NCBI RefSeq assembly: GCF_036311985.1
Contig: NZ_JAZDCJ010000005.1
Reading direction: 5' to 3' (one strand)
Length of the DNA stretch: 19,608 bases
Source: JAZDCJ01 sp036311985
GTDB lineage: Bacteria > Actinomycetota > Actinomycetes > Actinomycetales > Micrococcaceae
Shown: positions 13,474 through 19,608 of the stretch, piece after piece
Numbering within the stretch: position 1 is the first letter of the stretch
Layout of the letters: each line of letters begins with the position of its first letter
Position numbers and translations under genes: made by a program
Notes under the pieces: generated by a model
What the model was told of the DNA's origin: nothing
Seen by the model: only the letters and a program-made list of their open reading frames with translations
The model's database searches: none

Positions 13474-14944
13474 GACCCTCCGGCCCGGGCATCCGGGCCT
13501 CCGGCGCATGCAGCCGGGCCATCACGGCGCCCACGTGCGCGGCCGGCCTCCCGGCCCGCGACACCACCACCATGGTCAGGAACGCGAGCGGCACGGTCCA
13601 GGCCGCCGGCTGCTCCAGCAGCTGGACGACGCCGGAGGGCAGCCCCAACGGCAGTCCGGCGGCCACGAGCGCCCCGCCGCACGCGACGGCGCCGGCGACC
13701 ATCCCGGCGACCGCACCGGCCGCCGTGAGGCGCCGCCACCAGATCCCGAGCAGCAGCAGGGGACAGATCGTCGAGGCCGTGAAGGCGAAGACCGAGCCGA
13801 TCGCCCCCGCCAGCGCGAAGCTGCTCGTCCCCACGGCGAGCAGGAGCGGGACCGCGCACGCCGCCACCGTGGAGATCCGGAACCCGCGCACGGTGCCCTT
13901 GAAGAGCCCCTGGCTGATCACGCCCGCGAGCGAGACGACGAGGCCCGACGTCGTCGACAGGAAGGCGGCGAACGCGCCCCCGATGACGAGCGCGGACAGC
14001 ACGTCTCCGGCGGTCCCGCCGACGATCCGGCCAGGCAGGAGCAGGATCGTCGCGTCCGCGTTTCCGCTCGCCGCGAGCTCGGGGGTGAAGGTGCGTCCGA
14101 GGACGCCCAGCATGGTGGGGAAGAGGTAGAACAGGGACAGCAGTCCGAGCACGATCACCGTCGTCCGCCGGGCCGAGGGGCCGTCCGGGTTCGTGTAGAA
14201 GCGCACGAGCACGTGCGGCAGCCCGAGCGTCCCGAACAGCAGCGCCACGATGAGCGAGATGGTCCCGTAGATCCCGAGCCCGGTCCCGGGGCCGCGCTCG
14301 AACGCCCGGCCTCCCGCGGTCGCCGACTCCCCGGCGAGGCCCAGGTGCAGGAGCAGGAAGACCGCCGGAACGGCGAGGGCCAGGAGCTTGAGCCAGTACT
14401 GGAACGCCTGGACGAACGTGATCGAGCGCATCCCGCCGGCCAGGACGGTCACGCACACGATCACCATGACCAGGACGGCCCCGAGCCAGCCCGGCAGTCC
14501 CGTCGTGATGCCGAGCGTGAGCGCCGCCCCGTGGAGCTGCGGGACGATGTACAGCCATCCGACGACGACGACGAGGCCGCTCGTCACCTGCCGCGGCGTC
14601 ATGCTCCCGAGCCGGGCCTCGGCGAAGTCGGGCAGCGTGTAGGCGCCGGAGCGGCGCAGGGGCGCGGCCACGAAGAGCAGCAGCATCAGGTACCCGGCCG
14701 TGTAGCCGATGGGGAACCACAGGGCATCCTGGCCGGAGACCACGATGAGGCCGGCGACGCCGAGGAAGCTCGCGGCGGAGAGGTACTCGCCGCCGATCGC
14801 CGAGGCGTTCCACCACGGCTTCACGGTCCGCGAGGCCACGTAGAAGTCGCTCGTCGTCCTCGACAGGCGCAGCCCGTACACGGCCACGAGCACGGTCGCG
14901 GCGGTCACGAGGACGACGGCGGCGAGCGCCGTGGACGGGTTCAC
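13454..14944 (-). CDS. SSS-family sodium/solute symporter (ActP/MctC-like monocarboxylate transporter)
   Basis: A 496-residue protein with about 13 TM helices. The family signs are S-D-F-Y-V-A-S-R (31-38), then G-E-Y-L-S-A-A-S-F-L-G (about 51-61) in the first discontinuous helix, and G-L-P-H-V-L-V-R-F-Y-T-N-P (about 247-259), the ActP/MctC type of SSS transporter. It should bring in small carboxylates such as acetate, pyruvate or propionate with Na+ or H+; the exact substrate is not visible. The start is GTG 14944, whose bases overlap the TGA of the small upstream gene (GTGA), so it is the last gene of the leftward operon kinase-regulator-small TM protein-symporter. The C-terminal end overlaps the DivIVA-repeat gene tail to tail. 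It is distinct from the symporter at 17828 and somewhat shorter. Confidence 0.88.
   Translation of the reverse strand: MNPSTALAAVVLVTAATVLVAVYGLRLSRTTSDFYVASRTVKPWWNASAIGGEYLSAASFLGVAGLIVVSGQDALWFPIGYTAGYLMLLLFVAAPLRRSGAYTLPDFAEARLGSMTPRQVTSGLVVVVGWLYIVPQLHGAALTLGITTGLPGWLGAVLVMVIVCVTVLAGGMRSITFVQAFQYWLKLLALAVPAVFLLLHLGLAGESATAGGRAFERGPGTGLGIYGTISLIVALLFGTLGLPHVLVRFYTNPDGPSARRTTVIVLGLLSLFYLFPTMLGVLGRTFTPELAASGNADATILLLPGRIVGGTAGDVLSALVIGGAFAAFLSTTSGLVVSLAGVISQGLFKGTVRGFRISTVAACAVPLLLAVGTSSFALAGAIGSVFAFTASTICPLLLLGIWWRRLTAAGAVAGMVAGAVACGGALVAAGLPLGLPSGVVQLLEQPAAWTVPLAFLTMVVVSRAGRPAAHVGAVMARLHAPEARMPGPEGPSRSRP
13482..13499 (+). terminator. Hairpin after the DivIVA-repeat gene
   Basis: GGCCCGG (13482-13488) pairs with CCGGGCC (13493-13499) around GCAT, eight bases after the stop. 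There is no T tract. It lies inside the 3' coding end of the convergent symporter gene, so it is at best a weak terminator. Confidence 0.35.
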
Positions 14945-15306
14945 GATCCCCCCGGGTCGGCGAGGTCCCGGTAGCGCTCCTCGTTGCGGGCGGCGGCCCG
15001 GTTGTAGACGAACGCGCCGAGCAGGATGATCGGGTACACGCCGATGCCCAGCACGAGCCAGGGCAGCGGGACGGTCAGGAGCCGGATGTCGTGGATCTGC
15101 GGCCATGCGGCCACGAGCACGGCGAGGCCGACGAGCAGCAGGAGGAAGCCGATCGCGACGGAGAGGGCGAGCCGCAGCTGGGAGCGGATGAGGGACCGCA
15201 CGTAGAAGTCCCCGCTCGGATCCGCTGCCCCGCGCCCCGTCCGGGGTACCCGGGCGTCGGCGGGCGCGGTGACCCGGACGCGCTCCGGGCGCGCCGGCCG
15301 GCTCAC
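14941..15306 (-). CDS. Small two-TM membrane protein, DUF485-like symporter partner
   Basis: A 121-residue protein. An R/P/A-rich cytoplasmic head (1-32) precedes S-G-D-F-Y-V-R-S-L-I-R-S-Q-L-R (31-45). Two TM helices follow (about 47-69 and 80-101), then a charged tail A-A-A-R-N-E-E-R-Y-R-D-L (104-115). Size, topology and position directly before an SSS symporter gene match the DUF485 (YjcH-like) proteins that accompany ActP, although similarity is weak. The role is probably assembly or gating of the symporter. Both junctions are GTGA/TCAC 4-nt overlaps (with the regulator upstream and the symporter downstream), so its start GTG 15306 is secure and translation is coupled. Confidence 0.75.
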   Translation of the reverse strand: MSRPARPERVRVTAPADARVPRTGRGAADPSGDFYVRSLIRSQLRLALSVAIGFLLLLVGLAVLVAAWPQIHDIRLLTVPLPWLVLGIGVYPIILLGAFVYNRAAARNEERYRDLADPGGS

Positions 15307-16022
15307 AACGGGCGCACCCGGTTGGCGGCGAGCCGCTCGCGCAGGGACGGCAGGGCGCGCCGGCTGACGGGCAGCTCCGTGCCGGCGACGAGGACGCAGG
15401 CGCGCCCGGTCTGGAGCTTGACCTGCTCGATCCGGTCCATGGCCACGAGGTAGCTGCGGTGGATGCGCACGTAGCCGGCGGACGCCCACTGCTGCTCGAG
15501 GTCGTTCAGGGGCACCCGGATGAGGTAGCTGGCCTCGGGGGTGTGCAGCCGCGCGTAATCGCCCTGGGCCTGGATGTGGGTGATCTCGTCGCGGCGGATC
15601 ATCTTGGTCACGCCGCCCTGGTCGACGGTCACGAGCTCGGGGTCGGCCGGCGCCTCGCCGGACATCTGCTCGCTGATGCGCCGCACGGACTCGGCGAGGC
15701 GCTCGGGTCGGATCGGCTTGAGCACGTAGTCGATGGCCGCCAGCTCGAAGGCCTCGAGGGCCTGGTCCTCGTCCGCGGTGACGAAGACGACGGCGGGGGG
15801 CCGGCTGAAGCGGGAGATGACGCGGGCGATGTCCAAGCCCGAGAGGGCCGGCATGTGGATGTCGAGGAAGAGGGCGTCGACCTCGAACTCCTCGAGGGCC
15901 TTGAGGGCCTCGGCACCGGACGTGGCACGGTGGATCTGGCCGATCCTCGCGTCCTGGGACAGGAGGTGCGCGAGCTCCTCGACGGCGGGGAGCTCGTCAT
16001 CGGCGACGACCACGTTGATCAT
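15303..16022 (-). CDS. LytTR-family response regulator
   Basis: A 239-residue two-domain regulator. The receiver domain (1-120) has the acidic pocket D8/D9, phosphoacceptor D54 in L-F-L-D-I-H-M-P, T82, and K102 in V-L-K-P-I. The LytTR DNA-binding domain (about 130-235) contains I-Q-A-Q-G-D-Y-A-R-L-H-T (150-161) and the typical R-I-H-R-S-Y-L-V-A (186-194). Regulators of this type paired with LytS-like kinases commonly control pyruvate or related carboxylate transporters (BtsR, YpdB, Bacillus LytT), which fits the two symporter operons here. Start ATG 16022 overlaps the kinase stop (ATGA). The likely DNA targets are the three direct repeats at 17295-17344. Confidence 0.93.
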   Translation of the reverse strand: MINVVVADDELPAVEELAHLLSQDARIGQIHRATSGAEALKALEEFEVDALFLDIHMPALSGLDIARVISRFSRPPAVVFVTADEDQALEAFELAAIDYVLKPIRPERLAESVRRISEQMSGEAPADPELVTVDQGGVTKMIRRDEITHIQAQGDYARLHTPEASYLIRVPLNDLEQQWASAGYVRIHRSYLVAMDRIEQVKLQTGRACVLVAGTELPVSRRALPSLRERLAANRVRPL

Positions 16023-17230
16023 GGCTGCAATTCTAGGCCGTCGCCTCCACCTGCTCCGCGGCCCGCCCGCGGGGAGGCGTCGTGGCGGGGCTGGAACTTG
16101 GGGATCCGCAGGGTGATCAGCGTTCCGGCGCCGGGGGCGGTGTCGATGACCAGTCCGTGCTCCTGGCCGTAGACCTGGCGCAGCCTGACATCCACGTTCC
16201 GCAGCCCTACGTGCACGCCCTCGACGGTGCCGGCGAGGGTTGCGCGCAGCGCCTCGGGATCCATGCCGACGCCGTCGTCCTCCACGGTGATCTCGGCGTA
16301 CTCCCCGGCATCGGTGGCCGTCAGCGTGATCAGCCCGCCCTCCGCGACGCCCTCGAGTCCGTGGCGGACCGCGTTCTCGACGAGCGGCTGCAGGGACAGG
16401 AAGGGGATCACGGTGCTCAGGACCTCGGGCGCGATCGAGAGGCTGACCTGGATCCGCTCGCCGAAGCGCGCCTTCTCGAGGAGCAGGTAGCGGTCGATCG
16501 CCTGCAGTTCCTCCGCGAGCGTCGTGAAGTCCCCGTGGCGGCGGAACGAATAGCGCGTGAAGTCCGCGAACTCCACCACGAGCGCTCGGGCTCGCTGCGG
16601 ATCGGTGTTGATGAACGAGGCGATGGCGTTGAGGCTGTTGTAGATGAAGTGCGGGCTGATCTGGGCCCGCAGGGCGCGGACCTCCGCCTCCATGAGCAGG
16701 GCCCGGGACTCGTCGAGCTCGGCGAGCCCGAGCTGTGCCGCCACCCACGCGGCGACCTCCGTCGCCGCGCGGACCAGGCCGGCGTCCGCCCGGTCCGTGA
16801 AGGCGATCACCGCACCGGCGATCCGGTCTCCGACGACGACGGGCGCGCAGACGGCGTCGACATCCCCGACCCGGACCATTTCCGTGCGTCCCGTGGCCAG
16901 GGCGCCCGCGGCGATCCCCGGCAGGTCCGCGCCGGGGACCCGGCCCTCGGTGGCGAGCACCGACGTCGTATCCGTCATCGCGAGTCCGTCGCAGGCCAGC
17001 AGCCCGCGCAGGTGCCGCGCCGCCTTGCCGGCCCCCTCGGCCGTGAGGCCCGCGCTGAAGTGGGGCGCCGCCAAGGAGACGGTGTGCAGGGTCTCGAAGG
17101 TCGCGCGGTCGGCGTCGGTGCCCAGATCGCGGGAGGAGCGGACGATCCGGTAGCCGATGAAGAGCACCACGGCGACGGCCACGAGGACGATCGCGGCGAT
17201 CAGCGTGGTCTCCAGCGCGGTCGACATCAT
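16019..17230 (-). CDS. LytS-like sensor histidine kinase with one TM helix and a GAF domain
   Basis: A 403-residue kinase. One TM helix (about 8-28) anchors it. Residues 45-170 look like a GAF domain (C-D-G-L-A-M-T-D at 80-87; V-C-A-P-V-V-V-G-D-R-I-A-G-A-V at 127-141). The His_kinase module has L-R-A-Q-I-S-P-H-F-I-Y-N-S-L-N (187-201) with phosphoacceptor H194. The ATPase part has L-V-E-N-A-V-R-H-G (283-291, N box) and D-D-G-V-G-M-D (318-324), then G-L-R-N-V-D-x-R-L (342-350). True LytS/BtsS kinases carry five or more TM helices; this one has almost nothing outside the membrane, so the signal must be cytoplasmic or passed on by a partner such as the operon's symporter. Start ATG 17230 (or the next codon) has only a weak ribosome binding site. 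The stop overlaps the regulator start. Confidence 0.9.
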   Translation of the reverse strand: MMSTALETTLIAAIVLVAVAVVLFIGYRIVRSSRDLGTDADRATFETLHTVSLAAPHFSAGLTAEGAGKAARHLRGLLACDGLAMTDTTSVLATEGRVPGADLPGIAAGALATGRTEMVRVGDVDAVCAPVVVGDRIAGAVIAFTDRADAGLVRAATEVAAWVAAQLGLAELDESRALLMEAEVRALRAQISPHFIYNSLNAIASFINTDPQRARALVVEFADFTRYSFRRHGDFTTLAEELQAIDRYLLLEKARFGERIQVSLSIAPEVLSTVIPFLSLQPLVENAVRHGLEGVAEGGLITLTATDAGEYAEITVEDDGVGMDPEALRATLAGTVEGVHVGLRNVDVRLRQVYGQEHGLVIDTAPGAGTLITLRIPKFQPRHDASPRAGRGAGGGDGLELQP

Positions 17231-17294
17231 GGACCCAGCGTAGACGGCCCGCCGGGGCCGCGCGCGGCGCCCCGTGGGGCCCCGTCCGGGCCCC

Positions 17295-17344
17295 GCCGTT
17301 CGTCGGGTGGCGGTGCCGCTCGGCGCACGCCCGGCACCGTTCGG
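17295..17344 (+). promoter_or_regulatory. Three direct repeats, candidate LytTR binding sites
   Basis: GCCGTTCGT (17295-17303), GCCGCTCGG (17315-17323) and ACCGTTCGG (17336-17344) start 20 and 21 bp apart, about two helical turns each. The published LytTR element is [TA][AC][CA]GTTN[AG][TG], usually in pairs about 21 bp apart. The third copy fits at every position, the first misses one and the second misses two. A LytTR regulator is encoded about 1.3 kb away in the divergent operon. The function is inferred. Confidence 0.5.
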
Positions 17345-17355
17345 CCCTCGGCAAA

Positions 17356-17371
17356 TGTGACGCCCTTCACA
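17356..17371 (+). promoter_or_regulatory. Perfect CRP/GlxR-type palindrome
   Basis: TGTGA-CGCCCT-TCACA matches the TGTGA-N6-TCACA consensus exactly. In actinobacteria, CRP-family regulators (GlxR, Cmr, Crp) bind such sites and are known to control acetate metabolism and carboxylate uptake. It begins 20 bp after the start of the last LytTR-like repeat and 89 bp before the DUF485 start codon. Confidence 0.7.
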
Positions 17372-17392
17372 CCACGCGGGCGCCTGCCACAG

Positions 17393-17408
17393 AGTGATGG
17401 CAGTCACG
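17393..17408 (+). promoter_or_regulatory. Second, imperfect CRP-type element
   Basis: AGTGA-TGGCAG-TCACG keeps the GTGA-N6-TCAC core but differs from consensus at both outer positions. It starts 37 bp after the first site, closer to the gene, where a bound protein could overlap the promoter. Confidence 0.45.
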
Positions 17409-17425
17409 TTCCGCACAGGCGGAAC
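17408..17425 (+). promoter_or_regulatory. Inverted repeat before the DUF485 ribosome binding site
   Basis: GTTCCGC (17408-17414) and GCGGAAC (17419-17425) are perfect inverted copies around ACAG. It can form a leader hairpin nine bases before GAGGAGGAA, or serve as an operator. It shares one base with the second CRP-type element. Confidence 0.45.
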
Positions 17426-17444
17426 GCACCCACGAGGAGGAATC

Positions 17445-17831
17445 ATGGGCAACCCACCACCGGACAGCGGTCCGGAGCAGGAGGGCTCGCCGGTCGCCAC
17501 TGACCGGCCGGCCGCCGACTTCCAGCAGACGCAGGCCACCGACGAGTTCAAGGAACTCCGCCGCACCCACCGGAGCTTCGTGTTCCCGATGGCCGTGGTG
17601 TTCCTGCTCTGGTACTTCGCCTACGTGCTGCTGGCCGCCTACGCGCACGACTTCATGTCGACCAAGGTCGTCGGCAACATCAACGTGGGCCTGGTCCTGG
17701 GCCTGCTGCAGTTCGTCTCGACGTTCGCCATCACCGCCGCCTACGTGCGGTTCGCCAACAAGAAGCTGGACCCGAAGGCTACGGCGATCCGCCACGAGCT
17801 CGAAGGCGATCCGGAAGGAGTCCGCCCGTGA
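17445..17831 (+). CDS. DUF485 family membrane protein (symporter partner)
   Basis: A 128-residue protein. A polar N-terminus (1-32) leads to F-K-E-L-R-R-T-H-R-S-F-V-F-P-M (35-49), the conserved DUF485 motif before the first helix. TM helices lie at about 46-66 and 81-103, joined by A-H-D-F-M-S-T-K-V-V-G-N-I-N-V-G (67-83). The end Y-V-R-F-A-N-K-K-L-D-P (104-114) is also typical. DUF485 proteins are encoded next to ActP-type acetate symporters and are thought to assist them; no enzymatic activity is known. Start ATG 17445 has a very strong GAGGAGGAA two bases upstream. The stop overlaps the symporter GTG in GTGA, so the two are translationally coupled. Confidence 0.9.
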   Translation: MGNPPPDSGPEQEGSPVATDRPAADFQQTQATDEFKELRRTHRSFVFPMAVVFLLWYFAYVLLAAYAHDFMSTKVVGNINVGLVLGLLQFVSTFAITAAYVRFANKKLDPKATAIRHELEGDPEGVRP

Positions 17832-19459
17832 TCCACGCATCCCTGGCCCCGTTCGCGGCGGCCGCCACCGAGTCGACGAAGGTCGGCAATCCCTGGATCA
17901 ACATCGCGATCTTCGGCGCGTTCGTCGCCGTCACGCTCGTGATCGTGCTCCGCGCCAGCAAGAACAACAAGACCGCCGCCGACTACTACGCGGGCGGGCG
18001 CTCGTTCTCCGGCACGCAGAACGGCACGGCCATCGCCGGCGACTACCTGTCCGCCGCCTCCTTCCTCGGCATCGTCGGCGCCATCGCCATCAACGGCTAC
18101 GACGGCTTCCTGTACTCGATCGGCTTCCTCGTCGCCTGGCTCGTGGCCCTCCTGCTCGTCGCCGAACTGCTGCGCAACACCGGCAAGTTCACCATGGCCG
18201 ACGTGCTGTCCTTCCGGCTCAAGCAGCGCCCCGTGCGGATCGCCGCGGCGATCAGCACGCTCGCCGTGTGCCTGTTCTACCTCTTGGCGCAGATGGCCGG
18301 CGCGGGTGCGCTCGTCTCGCTCCTGCTGGGCATCGACGACCGGCTCGGCCAGTCGCTCGTGATCACGATCGTCGGCGGGCTCATGATCCTCTACGTACTG
18401 GTGGGCGGCATGAAGGGCACCACCTGGGTGCAGATCATCAAGGCCTGCCTGCTCATCGCCGGCACGTTCGTCATGACGGTCTGGGTCCTGGCCATCTACG
18501 GCTTCAACCTCTCCGAGCTCCTCGGCGCCGCGGTCGAGACCGCCGGGGACCCGAACATCCTGAATCCGGGCCTGCAGTACGGCGTCAGCGAGACGGCCAA
18601 GCTGGACTTCCTCTCCCTGGGCCTGGCCCTCGTGCTCGGCACGGCCGGCCTGCCTCACGTGCTGATGCGCTTCTACACGGTCCCGACGGCCAAGGAGGCC
18701 CGCAAGTCCGTGGTCTGGGCGATCTGGCTCATCGGCGCCTTCTACCTGTTCACCCTGGTCCTCGGCTACGGCGCCGGTGCCCTGATCGGCGCGGACCGCA
18801 TCCTCGCGGCCCCCGGCGGCGTGAACTCCGCGGCGCCGCTGCTGGCCTACGAGCTCGGCGGCTCGCTCCTGCTGGGGCTGATCGCGGCGGTGGCGTTCGC
18901 GACCATCCTCGCCGTCGTCGCCGGCCTGACCATCACCGCGGCGGCGTCCTTCGCCCACGACGTCTACGCGAGCGTCATCGCCAAGGGCCGGACCACCCCC
19001 GAGAAGGAGGTCAAGGTCGCACGGCGCACGGTGCTGGTGATCGGCGTCCTGTCGATCCTCGGCGGCATCGGCGCGCAGGGCCAGAACGTGGCCTTCCTCG
19101 TGGCCCTCGCCTTCGCGGTCGCGGCCAGCGCCAACCTGCCGACCATCCTCTACTCGCTGTTCTGGAAGCGCTTCTCCACCCAGGGCGCGCTGTGGTCGAT
19201 GTACGGCGGACTGGGCTCGGCCCTGATCCTGATCGTCTTCTCGCCGGTCATGTCCGGCGGCGAGACGGCCATGATCCCGAGCGCGGACTTCGTCCTCTTC
19301 CCGCTCAAGAACCCGGGCATCGTCTCGATCCCGCTCGCGTTCTTCCTGGGCTGGCTCGGCACCATGCTGGACAAGGGCCGCGAGGACCGGGCCACCCAGG
19401 CCGAGATGGAGGTCCGTTCCCTCACCGGTGTCGGCGCCGAGAAGGCGGTGCAGCACTAG
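17828..19459 (+). CDS. Cation:acetate symporter, SSS family (ActP/MctC-like)
   Basis: A 543-residue transporter with about 13 TM helices. The family signs are D-Y-Y-A-G-G-R-S-F-S-G-T-Q-N-G (51-65), A-G-D-Y-L-S-A-A-S-F-L-G (69-80), and G-L-P-H-V-L-M-R-F-Y-T-V-P (about 274-286). All are typical of ActP and corynebacterial MctC, which take up acetate, propionate and pyruvate. The short A-rich head before N-P-W-I-N-I-A-I may be a poorly cleaved signal-like segment. Start GTG 17828 has AAGGAG seven bases upstream and overlaps the DUF485 stop. The control region suggests CRP-type and LytTR-type regulation. A strong hairpin ends the operon at 19466-19497. It resembles the symporter at 13454-14944, so the locus carries two SSS modules. 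Confidence 0.92.
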   Translation: MIHASLAPFAAAATESTKVGNPWINIAIFGAFVAVTLVIVLRASKNNKTAADYYAGGRSFSGTQNGTAIAGDYLSAASFLGIVGAIAINGYDGFLYSIGFLVAWLVALLLVAELLRNTGKFTMADVLSFRLKQRPVRIAAAISTLAVCLFYLLAQMAGAGALVSLLLGIDDRLGQSLVITIVGGLMILYVLVGGMKGTTWVQIIKACLLIAGTFVMTVWVLAIYGFNLSELLGAAVETAGDPNILNPGLQYGVSETAKLDFLSLGLALVLGTAGLPHVLMRFYTVPTAKEARKSVVWAIWLIGAFYLFTLVLGYGAGALIGADRILAAPGGVNSAAPLLAYELGGSLLLGLIAAVAFATILAVVAGLTITAAASFAHDVYASVIAKGRTTPEKEVKVARRTVLVIGVLSILGGIGAQGQNVAFLVALAFAVAASANLPTILYSLFWKRFSTQGALWSMYGGLGSALILIVFSPVMSGGETAMIPSADFVLFPLKNPGIVSIPLAFFLGWLGTMLDKGREDRATQAEMEVRSLTGVGAEKAVQH

Positions 19460-19608
19460 CGCGGCACCCGGTTCCTCCCGCGTGGGGGGAACCGGGTACG
19501 ACGCCGGACGCCCCACCGGGCGCGCGGCACCGAATGCAGCGGCGGGCGCATGCGGTGGGGGATGAGCTCGGCCATGGACAGCGAGGTGTCGGCCCGGTCG
19601 ACCCCCTT
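19456..19608 (-). CDS. Possible 3' end of a leftward gene (partial)
   Basis: On the minus strand a frame stays open from the window edge to a TAG at 19456-19458. The first 25-30 codons read from the edge have almost only G/C third bases, as real genes here do. The peptide includes V-D-R-A-D-T-S-L-S-M-A-E-L-I-P-H-R-M-R-P, which vaguely resembles the C-terminal end of an Lrp/AsnC regulator. Its last 15 codons pass through the terminator hairpin, which argues against it or implies an overlap. No function is claimed. If it is not real, 19498-19608 holds nothing I recognise. Confidence 0.3.
   Translation of the reverse strand, partial: KGVDRADTSLSMAELIPHRMRPPLHSVPRARWGVRRRTRFPPRGRNRVPR
19466..19497. 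terminator. Strong hairpin terminator after the symporter
   Basis: ACCCGGTTCCTCCC (19466-19479) pairs with GGGGGGAACCGGGT (19484-19497) around a 4-nt loop, 14 bp with one G-T pair. There is no T tract on the plus strand. The symmetrical form would work for transcripts from either side. Confidence 0.75.

Larger units (their letters stand above)
17231..17444. promoter_or_regulatory. Divergent control region of the two symporter operons
   Basis: This 214-bp region separates the leftward kinase operon from the rightward DUF485-symporter operon. From left to right it holds three phased direct repeats (17295-17344), a perfect CRP-type palindrome (17356-17371), a second imperfect CRP-type element (17393-17408), and a 7-bp inverted repeat (17408-17425) just before the ribosome binding site GAGGAGGAA (17434-17442). 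No clear -35/-10 pair is present on either strand, which suggests activator-dependent promoters. Confidence 0.7.

Noticed and set aside
13508..14974. A 488-codon plus-strand open frame opposite the symporter
   Set aside because: The product is almost only Q, R, G, E, H and D with no domain, as expected from the antisense of a hydrophobic protein gene.
17741..19516. A 591-codon open frame on the minus strand
   Set aside because: It mirrors the ActP-like symporter gene, has R/D/E/G/Q-rich low-complexity content, and has no ribosome binding site.
1..19608. CRISPR array, insertion sequence or transposase
   Set aside because: No spaced direct repeats of 24-40 bp and no transposase frame or terminal inverted repeats were seen.

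Overview
The window comes from a very GC-rich chromosome. Gene content and order point to an actinobacterium, most likely of the Micrococcaceae (Arthrobacter/Kocuria/Micrococcus relatives). The clues are the rpsB-tsf-pyrH-frr-cdsA run, strong G/C bias at third codon positions, GTG and TTG starts, a DUF6318-type lipoprotein, a DivIVA-repeat protein, and DUF485/ActP-type symporters. The assignment is inferred from the sequence alone.

Region 1 (1-5388) begins with an odd 29-C homopolymer, then tRNA-Asn and its terminator. Next is a same-strand group of envelope genes: a holin-like membrane protein joined to a DUF3618-like tail, a CDP-alcohol phosphatidyltransferase, a ten-helix EamA-type transporter, a GT4 glycosyltransferase, tRNA-Met(CAT), and a second GT4 glycosyltransferase. 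Together these look like phospholipid/glycolipid envelope work. Region 2 (5389-6138) is a convergent gene for a secreted M23-family protein. Region 3 (6139-10995) is a conserved translation and lipid block: a structured leader, rpsB, an intercistronic hairpin, tsf, a strong terminator, pyrH, frr and cdsA (which overlaps frr), closed by another terminator.

Region 4 (10996-13473) breaks the order usual downstream of cdsA. A palindrome holding a DnaA-box-like core precedes a DUF6318-like lipoprotein gene and a secreted PKD-domain gene. Across their junction, third-position A/T rises to roughly 23-31%, against about 5% in the rest of the PKD gene, which looks like an imported segment. A small protein made of four DivIVA-like modules follows.

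Region 5 (13454-19497) is the most interesting part and reads as one regulated carboxylate-uptake system. A leftward operon joined by 4-nt overlaps encodes a single-TM GAF/LytS-type histidine kinase, a LytTR response regulator, a small two-TM protein and an SSS symporter. Diverging from it is a DUF485 protein plus ActP-like SSS symporter pair, also joined by a 4-nt overlap. The 214-bp divergent intergenic region holds three direct repeats of about 9 bp spaced 20 and 21 bp, a good fit to LytTR recognition elements. They are followed by a perfect TGTGA-N6-TCACA (CRP/GlxR-type) palindrome, a second GTGA-N6-TCAC element, and a hairpin just before the ribosome binding site. The inferred logic is that extracellular carboxylate state (kinase/regulator) and carbon status (CRP-like factor) jointly set expression of two related uptake modules. 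The window ends in what may be the 3' end of a leftward gene.
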